DNA from: Pseudomonadota bacterium
GTDB taxonomy: Bacteria > Pseudomonadota > Alphaproteobacteria > Micropepsales > Micropepsaceae
Length of the DNA stretch: 12,050 bases
Direction: 5' to 3'
Assembly (NCBI GenBank): GCA_021817355.1
Contig: JAKAVI010000079.1
Coordinates: forward strand, 1-12,050
Shown here: piece after piece, positions 6,479 to 12,050 of the stretch
How the letters are laid out: the number at the start of each line of letters is the position of its first letter
How positions within the stretch are numbered: position 1 is the first letter of the stretch
Made by a program: the position numbers and the translations under genes
The notes under the pieces: generated by a model
Databases searched by the model: none
What the model was told of the DNA's origin: nothing
What the model saw: only the letters and a program-made list of their open reading frames with translations

Positions 6479-7318
6479 TTAGCGAGGGGCAGTGCCGCGG
6501 GCAAGCCGGGCGAGGTGCAGCGCGGTCCCGCCGAGCCAGGGACCGGCGCACAAAAGCCCGCGCAGATTGACGCGCACGATGCGGGTGCGCCCCTTGAGCG
6601 CAGCCAGGGCCGGATCGTCCAGGGCCACGTCGGCAAGGGAGGGTGTGCGCTCCTTCGCCTGATTGAGGATGAGCAGGGCGGGCCTCGCCGCAATCACGGC
6701 CTCGAGCGGGATCGTACCCTGGCGGGAGCGCGCCAGCGCGGGCGCCGCATCGCGAAGCCCGGCCGCGCGCATGAGAGCGCCGACAATGGCGCCTGTGGGG
6801 GCGTAGCCGTTGGCTTCGTAAATTAGCGCCGAAACCGGCGGCCTGGGCGACAGCGCCCTGGCGGCTGCGAGATTGTTCGCCAGCTTCAAAAGCAGGGCAT
6901 GGGCGCGCCCCGGCACGCCCAGGACGCCTCCAAGCAGACGCGTCACACTCCGAACTTGGGCGAGGTTCTGCGCCCATGGCACTTCAAACACCCGCACGCC
7001 GGCAGCCTTCAGCTGCGCCGCCAGGCGCGGATTGACGCCCTGATAGAGGAGGACGAGATCGGGTCTGAGATTCAGAACCTCTTCGGCATTTGGCCTGATG
7101 CGCCGGATAGAACCAATCCGGCCCGCGATATTGGAGACCTCCGGGTGCCTGGCGCCGGCAAGTTCACTCAGCGCGGCAATTCGCGTCGCCGGCACGAGAC
7201 GGAAGAGATATTCGTCCGTGCACAAATTGGTCGAGACGATGCGCTGGGGCAGCGCCTGCGCACAGGCTGGCGCAAGAGCCATGAGGCTTGCGGCAATCAA
7301 CTTATGACAAACGTGCAT
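6479..7318 (-). CDS. periplasmic substrate-binding protein of a cobalamin/haem/siderophore ABC importer
   Basis: The 279-residue protein starts with a Sec signal (basic and hydrophobic segment about residues 6-18, probable cleavage after AQA at 20-22); the Cys at 19 does not sit in a good lipobox. The mature part has the helical-backbone metal receptor pattern: RIVSTNLCTDE (26-36), then AEEVLNLRPDLVLLYQG in the first lobe and IPLEAVIAARPALLILNQAK in the second. It would capture the ligand in the periplasm and hand it to the permease. It is the first gene of the operon and diverges from the protease gene with a 55-base gap. The region before its ATG has only a weak GGGT binding site. The NLCTDE stretch resembles proteins often labelled cobalamin-binding, but no TonB receptor or B12 riboswitch is present to confirm it. 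Confidence 0.88.
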   Translation of the reverse strand: MHVCHKLIAASLMALAPACAQALPQRIVSTNLCTDEYLFRLVPATRIAALSELAGARHPEVSNIAGRIGSIRRIRPNAEEVLNLRPDLVLLYQGVNPRLAAQLKAAGVRVFEVPWAQNLAQVRSVTRLLGGVLGVPGRAHALLLKLANNLAAARALSPRPPVSALIYEANGYAPTGAIVGALMRAAGLRDAAPALARSRQGTIPLEAVIAARPALLILNQAKERTPSLADVALDDPALAALKGRTRIVRVNLRGLLCAGPWLGGTALHLARLARGTAPR

Positions 7319-7319
7319 A

Positions 7320-7349
7320 TTGACCCACTCGTGTGTGGCTCCTCATATC
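7320..7349 (+). promoter_or_regulatory. candidate promoter for the aspartyl-protease gene
   Basis: TTGACC (7320-7325) and CATATC (7344-7349) are 18 bases apart, which would start transcription near 7356, just before the GGAGA binding site and the ATG at 7374. The -10 match is modest. The site sits in the 55-base divergent gap and touches the start codon of the binding-protein gene, so occupancy would affect both directions. Confidence 0.35.
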
Positions 7350-7373
7350 CTGACGAACCTCTGGAGAGACCGC

Positions 7374-9236
7374 ATGCCCTGTTCCCGTCCTCTGCTCATC
7401 CTCATTGCCGCCGCCAGCGCCCTGCCCCTCGCCGCACAGGCGGCGACGCCGGCAGCAATCCTCGCGGCCAATCAGCAGTCCATGGGAGGCACCGCCTGGG
7501 ACCACGACGCACTCCTGACCCAATATGCCTATTCTGGCGAGGGACTGACGGGCAAGACCGAGGAGATCGATGACCTCAAAACTGGCGCCTTTGTCGAGCG
7601 CTACGATCTTGGTCCGGCCAAGGGCGCAGATGGTTACGACGGGCACCATGCCTGGTCGAAGGATCTTTCGGGCACGGTGACACTGCAAGATGGCGGCGAG
7701 CAGAAGGCGCTTGCGGTCAACCAGGCCTATCGTGCAGCCAATCTGTGGTGGAAACCGGATTTTGGCGGCGCCAGCATTCAGGAGCTGGGGCAAAGGAGCC
7801 AGGACGCCAAGCTCTATGATGTGCTGAAGATCACGCCCAGGGGCGGTGCCAGCTTCATGGCCTGGTTCGATGCCAAGACCCATCTGCTGGCCCGCATCAT
7901 CGAGCTACGCGATGGGCGCCCCACGACCACGCGCTTCTCGGACTATGAGACGATCGACGGCGCCCGCATGCCCGGCAAGGTGCGCATCAGCAATGGTGAT
8001 GCCAAATATGATCAGCATGAAACCCTGATCGAGGCCGAGTTTCTGCCTGCCCAGCCGCCCGCGCGCTTCGCGCCTCCGGCCGAACAGGTGGCTGACTTCA
8101 GCATTGCAGGTGGCGCGCGCCGAACCACGATCCCCTTCCGGTTGATCAACAACCATATCTACGCCGCGGTCAGGGTGGACGGCAAAGGCCCGTTCATGTT
8201 CATTTTTGATACCGGGGGGGTCAATCTCATCACCCCTCCAACCGCCAAGATCCTGGGCGTGCCTGTCACCGGCGCCATGCAGGCCAATGGTGCCGGCAAG
8301 GGACACATGCAGGCCGGTCTGACCAAGATAGACAGTCTCAGCATCGGTGCCGCGACGATCAGATCGCAGCCCTTCATCGTGCTGCCGCTCAACGCCATGA
8401 GCAATGTCGAGGGCGTCGAGGAGACTGGCATGATCGGCTTCGAGACCTTCCGCCGTTTCGTCACGCGCATCGATTATGGCCGGCATCTTCTGGAACTGAT
8501 CCGGCCCTCAGCCTTCAATCCGGCTGATGCCGGCACGCCCGTTCCCATCCGCTTCAACGGTAACACCATCGAAGTCGACGCACGTTACAACGGCATCAGC
8601 GGCAATTTTACCGTCGATACCGGCAATCGCGGCAGCCTGGATCTCGACACTCCGTTCGTCGCCAAGAATGGGCTACGCGCCAAAGCCCAGAGCGGGGTGG
8701 AAACTGCCACCGGCTGGGGCATCGGCGGGCCGACCTTCGGCTTTGTCATGAAGGGCGCCCCCCTTGAGATCGGCAGCATCAAGATCGCCCATCCGATCGT
8801 GAGCCTCTCCACCGACAAGTCCGGCGCCATGGCCGATCCCACGGTCGCGGGCAACATCGGTGCGGGTATTCTCAAGCGCTTCATCGTGACCCTCGATTAC
8901 GCCCATGCCCGCATGTATCTGAAACCCCTCACTACCAAGCCTGACGATCTCGATACCTTTGATGAATCGGGCATGTGGATCAACGAGGCCTCGAACGGCT
9001 TTGTGGTTGCTTATGTCACCGGCGGTGGTCCCGCCCAACAGGCGGGTATTCAAAAGGGTGACGTCATCGTTGCCGTCAATGGCGAGCCCGCCACCTTGAT
9101 CCGGCTCTATGATCTGCGCGAGAGGTTCCGTGATGCCCCGCCTGGAACAGTCGAGGAGCTGAGTGTCGAGCGCGAAGGCGCCCGCAGGACCATAGCGCTC
9201 ACACTTGCGGACATGCTGTCCCGGCACGGTCCCTGA
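7374..9236 (+). CDS. secreted protein with two aspartyl-protease-like DTG modules and a C-terminal PDZ domain
   Basis: The 620-residue protein has a Sec signal (hydrophobic residues 7-21, cleavage near AQA at 21-23). Residues about 25-245 form an all-beta-looking region resembling LolA/LolB-type outer-membrane proteins (GGASFMAWFDAKTHLLARI and the SDYETIDGARMPGKV stretch); this link is weak. Two retropepsin-like modules follow: IFDTGG with D279-T280-G281 and closing MIGFETFRRF (353-362), then TVDTGN with D415-T416-G417 and closing GNIGAGILKRF (493-503). A PDZ domain (about 532-612) has GGGPAQQAGIQKGDVIVAVNG. A TTG at 7320 could lengthen it, but GGAGA before the ATG at 7374 and the signal peptide directly after it decide the start. 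Both modules keep the catalytic DTG, so one chain could build a pepsin-like two-Asp site. The substrate is unknown. Confidence 0.87.
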   Translation: MPCSRPLLILIAAASALPLAAQAATPAAILAANQQSMGGTAWDHDALLTQYAYSGEGLTGKTEEIDDLKTGAFVERYDLGPAKGADGYDGHHAWSKDLSGTVTLQDGGEQKALAVNQAYRAANLWWKPDFGGASIQELGQRSQDAKLYDVLKITPRGGASFMAWFDAKTHLLARIIELRDGRPTTTRFSDYETIDGARMPGKVRISNGDAKYDQHETLIEAEFLPAQPPARFAPPAEQVADFSIAGGARRTTIPFRLINNHIYAAVRVDGKGPFMFIFDTGGVNLITPPTAKILGVPVTGAMQANGAGKGHMQAGLTKIDSLSIGAATIRSQPFIVLPLNAMSNVEGVEETGMIGFETFRRFVTRIDYGRHLLELIRPSAFNPADAGTPVPIRFNGNTIEVDARYNGISGNFTVDTGNRGSLDLDTPFVAKNGLRAKAQSGVETATGWGIGGPTFGFVMKGAPLEIGSIKIAHPIVSLSTDKSGAMADPTVAGNIGAGILKRFIVTLDYAHARMYLKPLTTKPDDLDTFDESGMWINEASNGFVVAYVTGGGPAQQAGIQKGDVIVAVNGEPATLIRLYDLRERFRDAPPGTVEELSVEREGARRTIALTLADMLSRHGP

Positions 9237-9297
9237 GCATCGTTCCAGGCCGAACCACCTTTGCTTTTGGGTCCTGTTCAGCCTAAATCAGCGTTCG

Positions 9298-9311
9298 TGA
9301 CGCCAGCGTCA
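9298..9311. promoter_or_regulatory. inverted repeat TGACGC-CA-GCGTCA before the acyl-CoA dehydrogenase gene
   Basis: TGACGC and GCGTCA are perfect complements two bases apart, ending just before the AAAAGGA ribosome binding site. A related AGCGTT lies at 9290-9295. The size and symmetry fit an operator for a dimeric repressor, of which TetR-type regulators of fatty-acid or branched-chain degradation are an example. No regulator gene is visible in the window. Confidence 0.35.
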
Positions 9312-9325
9312 GAAAAGGACCCCTC

Positions 9326-11146
9326 ATGCCCATCTACCGCGCCCCAATCGATGATTTCCGCTTCGTGCTGCACGAATTGCTCGAGGTCGAAAAGCACCGG
9401 GACCTGCCCTATTACAGCGAACTCTCGGCCGATCTGATTGATGACATCCTCACCAATGCCGCCAAGTTCTGCGAAGAGGTGCTGCAGCCGATCAATCAGT
9501 CTGGCGATGAGGAAGGAGCGCATTTTGAAAACGGCGTGGTGAGAACGCCCAAGGGTTTTAAGGAAGCCTACAAGGCCTATTGCGAAGCTGGATGGGGTTC
9601 TCTTGCCGGTCCCCAGAGTGCTGGCGGGGCAGGCATGCCCATGCTGATCTCGATGATGGTTGCGGAGATGGCGCAAAGTGCCAACCAATCCTTTGCCATG
9701 TATCCGGGCCTGACCTCGGCGGCGGCGATGGCACTTTATGCGACGGGTGCCGACTGGATGAAGACGTCGATCCTGCCCAAGATGATTTCGGGAGAATGGT
9801 GCGGTACCATGTGCCTGACCGAACCCCATTGTGGTACCGATCTGCGCCTCATGAAGACGCGCGCGGTTGAGCAGCCCGACGGGACCTACCGCATGAGCGG
9901 CACCAAGATCTTCATCTCCGGGGGCGATCACGATCTCACCGACAACATCATCCACATGGTGATTGCGAAAATCCCCGACGAGAACGGTCACATCCTTGAT
10001 GATCTGTCGACGGTGAATTTCTTCATGGTGCCAAAGTTCCTCGTCAGCGAAGACGGAAAAATGGGCGTGCGCAATGCCGTCAATACCGGCGGCATCGAAA
10101 AGAAGATGGGCATCAAGGCTCAGGCCACCTGCGTGCTCAATTTCGACGACGCGGTTGCGTTCCGTCTTGGTCCCAAACCGACGCCGCCCAAGCCGGGTGA
10201 AAAGCGCAGCGCCTCTGCGGGCATGGCCGGCATGTTCGGGATGATGAACGCGGCCCGTCTTGGCGTTGGCATCCAGGGCATTTCCATTGCCGAGGTCGCC
10301 TATCAGAATGCCTATGCCTATGCCCATGAGCGTCGCGTTGGCCGCGCTCTCACCGGTGCTGCAGATCCCGGTCAGCCGGCCGACCTCGAAATCGTTCATC
10401 CCGACGTCAAGCGCATGCTGCTGCATGGTCGCAGCTTCATTGAAGGCGCACGGGCGCTTGCCATGTGGACGACGATGAACATGACCGTCGCCAGCTCAAA
10501 TCACCCGGACAGAGCGAAGGCCGAACTGCTCACCGATCTGATGACGCCGGTGATCAAGGCCTTCTTTACCGACATGGGCTATGAAGTCGCGAACCTGTCC
10601 ATGCAGGTCTGGGGTGGGCATGGCTATATTCGTGACAATGGCATGGAACAGTTCGTGCGCGACGGGCGCATCAATCAGACTTATGAAGGGGCCAACGGAG
10701 TACAGGCCATGGATCTGGTTGGCCGCAAGCTGGCACGCAATGGCGGTGTGGCCCCCATGGCGCTCCTGCAGGAGATCAGCAGCTTCATTGCCGAAAACAA
10801 GGCCGATGCTGCGATGGGGCCATTTGTGGATCCGCTCGAGCGCGGGCTCTCAAGCCTGCAGCAGGCGACGATGTGGCTCGCCTCCCATGCCATGCAGAAC
10901 CCCAATGATGCCGGTGCTGGCGCCGTGGATTATCTTCGCCTGATGGGCATTGTCTGCGTGGGCTGGATGTGGGCGCGCATGGCCAGGATCGCACAGACCA
11001 AGCTTGCCACGGCCGAGGGCAACGCTGACTTCTACAAGGCCAAACTGGTGTCAGCGCGCTACTGGATGGAGCGCATGATCCCCGAATGCCCCATGCTCGG
11101 CGAACGCATCGCGGCCGGCAGTCAAACCATCATGGCCTTCGTCTGA
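9326..11146 (+). CDS. acyl-CoA dehydrogenase, long DmdC/FadE-like type with extra C-terminal domain
   Basis: This FAD enzyme introduces a trans-2 double bond into an acyl-CoA, handing electrons to ETF in the cytoplasm. At 606 residues it is longer than classical short- or medium-chain dehydrogenases (about 380-400) and matches the family that includes 3-methylmercaptopropionyl-CoA dehydrogenase DmdC and several FadE proteins. The N-terminus MPIYRAPIDDFRFVLHELL is typical of that group. The middle beta domain has MCLTEPHCGTDL (162-173) and SGTKIFISGG. The C-terminal helical domain has QVWGGHGYIRDNGMEQFVRD and YEGANGVQA with the presumed catalytic Glu at 454; the last 125 or so residues form the additional domain. 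AAAAGGA precedes the ATG. The acyl substrate cannot be deduced; DMSP metabolism is not implied by this family alone. No ETF or thiolase gene is adjacent. Confidence 0.94.
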   Translation: MPIYRAPIDDFRFVLHELLEVEKHRDLPYYSELSADLIDDILTNAAKFCEEVLQPINQSGDEEGAHFENGVVRTPKGFKEAYKAYCEAGWGSLAGPQSAGGAGMPMLISMMVAEMAQSANQSFAMYPGLTSAAAMALYATGADWMKTSILPKMISGEWCGTMCLTEPHCGTDLRLMKTRAVEQPDGTYRMSGTKIFISGGDHDLTDNIIHMVIAKIPDENGHILDDLSTVNFFMVPKFLVSEDGKMGVRNAVNTGGIEKKMGIKAQATCVLNFDDAVAFRLGPKPTPPKPGEKRSASAGMAGMFGMMNAARLGVGIQGISIAEVAYQNAYAYAHERRVGRALTGAADPGQPADLEIVHPDVKRMLLHGRSFIEGARALAMWTTMNMTVASSNHPDRAKAELLTDLMTPVIKAFFTDMGYEVANLSMQVWGGHGYIRDNGMEQFVRDGRINQTYEGANGVQAMDLVGRKLARNGGVAPMALLQEISSFIAENKADAAMGPFVDPLERGLSSLQQATMWLASHAMQNPNDAGAGAVDYLRLMGIVCVGWMWARMARIAQTKLATAEGNADFYKAKLVSARYWMERMIPECPMLGERIAAGSQTIMAFV

Positions 11147-11193
11147 GGCACGTGTCGTTCTGCCCATCCGGCGCCGAAGCTTGCTCCCCTGCT

Positions 11194-11221
11194 CGCGGCC
11201 AAGACCGCGCCCGGGTTTTTT
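11194..11221 (+). terminator. candidate intrinsic terminator after the acyl-CoA dehydrogenase gene
   Basis: CGCGG (11194-11198) and CCGCG (11205-11209) form a short stem with a six-base loop, followed by CCCGGG and a run of six T (11216-11221). The stem is short and the T-run starts six bases behind it, so the call is moderate. The location, about 50 bases behind the stop codon and before a convergent gene, supports it. Confidence 0.45.
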
Positions 11222-11295
11222 CATGGCAGTTCGGGCGAGGGCGTCAAATGAACCGGCTGCGGACAAGCGCGGCGCGGTTATGCGGGTCAGAGGAT

Positions 11296-12050
11296 TCAGT
11301 CGTAATTTTTGACCTTGGGCCAATAGCGTTCGAGTGAACCCTTCATCCCGCGCAGGACGTAGATGGGCCGATCGGTTTCATAGGGCATGGCATAGCGCGA
11401 GGTGAGGAAGCCCGCGACATGGTAGGAGCGGAACAGCTTCGCATAATGTTTTTTGTTGCCACCAATGATGATGATCACCCTGCCAGTGTGGCCGCGCGGA
11501 CCCCAGAGATAGTAATTGTTGTGCCCGCTGATCGCCGGTGGCAGCCCAAGGCGGCGACCGAAGAGGTCGATCGCGGCGGCCTCGCCGTAATTGTTGCCGA
11601 AGAACACCGCATGCGCCCGCTCGTCCGGCGGCAATGACCAGTAGACCTTTGCCACCTTGGCCGCCATTTGCCGCCAGCCAAACATGTCCGCGTAATATTG
11701 TGGCAGGAGCCCGATCTTCAGGCGTTCGCCCGAGGAGGGCATCACCCCGAGCGCGTCGATGTAACGGATCAGGAGGGGCACCGGAAGGATCGGTAGGGTC
11801 AGCGGCAGGCTGAGGCTGCCGGCAATTGCCACCGCGCCGAGCAGCAATGCCCGCAGGCGGACAGTGCGCAGCCAACCCTCTATGCGCGGGGCACCAAGCG
11901 CCATCAAGGCGGGATAGATGGGGGCGAGATAATAGGCTTTGCCATGCAGGCCAACGAAGGTCGCGAACAGAAGTACCCAGGCAATGGCCAGCGCACGCGC
12001 CGTGGCAAATGCCGGCCTGACGGCGCCAGTCCAGAGCCCGCACAAGGCTA
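11296..12050 (-). CDS. glycosyltransferase family 39 (ArnT/PMT-like) membrane protein, 5' part outside window
   Basis: Family 39 enzymes move a sugar from a polyprenyl-phosphate carrier to a periplasmic acceptor such as a lipid or protein. Only the C-terminal 250 or so residues are inside the window; the frame stays open to base 12050, so the start and the catalytic N-terminal loop, which carries the acidic residues, are not visible. What is seen: a membrane segment followed by HGKAYYLAPIYPALMALGA, a second hydrophobic stretch rich in Leu/Pro, and a periplasmic-type domain with FFGNNYGEAAAIDLFG and ISGHNNYYLWGPRG, both typical of the C-terminal region in this family. The gene is convergent with the acyl-CoA dehydrogenase gene. 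The sugar and acceptor cannot be inferred. Confidence 0.82.
   Translation of the reverse strand, partial: ALCGLWTGAVRPAFATARALAIAWVLLFATFVGLHGKAYYLAPIYPALMALGAPRIEGWLRTVRLRALLLGAVAIAGSLSLPLTLPILPVPLLIRYIDALGVMPSSGERLKIGLLPQYYADMFGWRQMAAKVAKVYWSLPPDERAHAVFFGNNYGEAAAIDLFGRRLGLPPAISGHNNYYLWGPRGHTGRVIIIIGGNKKHYAKLFRSYHVAGFLTSRYAMPYETDRPIYVLRGMKGSLERYWPKVKNYD

Noticed and set aside
7320..7373. Longer start (TTG at 7320) for the protease gene
   Set aside because: It would put 18 polar residues before an evident signal peptide, and the GGAGA site belongs to the ATG at 7374.
9278..10426. 382-codon open frame on the minus strand opposite the acyl-CoA dehydrogenase gene
   Set aside because: The plus strand carries a full conserved dehydrogenase with a good ribosome binding site; the antisense product shows no domain and a low-complexity His/Gly composition.
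11250..11295. Terminator for the family 39 glycosyltransferase gene
   Set aside because: No stem followed by a T-run was found on the minus strand beyond its stop codon within the bases examined.

Overview
The window looks like chromosomal DNA of a high-GC alphaproteobacterium. The support is the GC-rich codon use, the short intergenic gaps, ATGA-type start/stop overlaps, and protein families common in that class. I cannot name a genus. No phage, insertion sequence, CRISPR or tRNA signal was seen, so this reads as metabolic core or near-core DNA.

Left part (1-3448, minus strand): an operon for a 2-oxoacid:acceptor oxidoreductase of the KorA/KorB type. Transcription runs right to left. First comes a flavin/iron-sulfur NAD(P)H oxidoreductase subunit (1577-3415), then a possible 26-residue small ORF (1467-1547), then the KorA-type gamma-alpha subunit (1-1470), which is cut by the window edge. 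KorB would be expected just outside. The flavoprotein should connect the ferredoxin-level chemistry of the oxidoreductase to NAD(P).

Gap 3449-3862: about 410 bases with no convincing gene. It holds the probable kor promoter with TGCGCA repeats, a GC-rich block of nested inverted repeats, two copies of a GTRTACGGAAA element, and a strong stem-loop directly behind the next gene.

Middle part (3863-7318, minus strand): a tight four-gene operon. In order of transcription it encodes a periplasmic binding protein, a FecCD-type permease, an ABC ATPase (together an uptake system for cobalamin, haem or an iron-siderophore) and a PPK2 polyphosphate kinase whose GTG start overlaps the ATPase stop codon.

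Right part: divergent from the transporter, only 55 bases away, is a secreted protein with two DTG aspartyl-protease-like modules and a PDZ domain (7374-9236, plus). It is followed by a 606-residue acyl-CoA dehydrogenase of the DmdC/FadE-like long type (9326-11146, plus) and a candidate terminator. Convergent to it is the 3' part of a membrane glycosyltransferase of family 39 (11296-12050, minus).

No clear new multi-gene system emerged. The points most worth a second look are the small ORF bridging the two kor genes, the tandem aspartyl-protease protein, PPK2 inside a transporter operon, and the structured kor-ppk2 gap.
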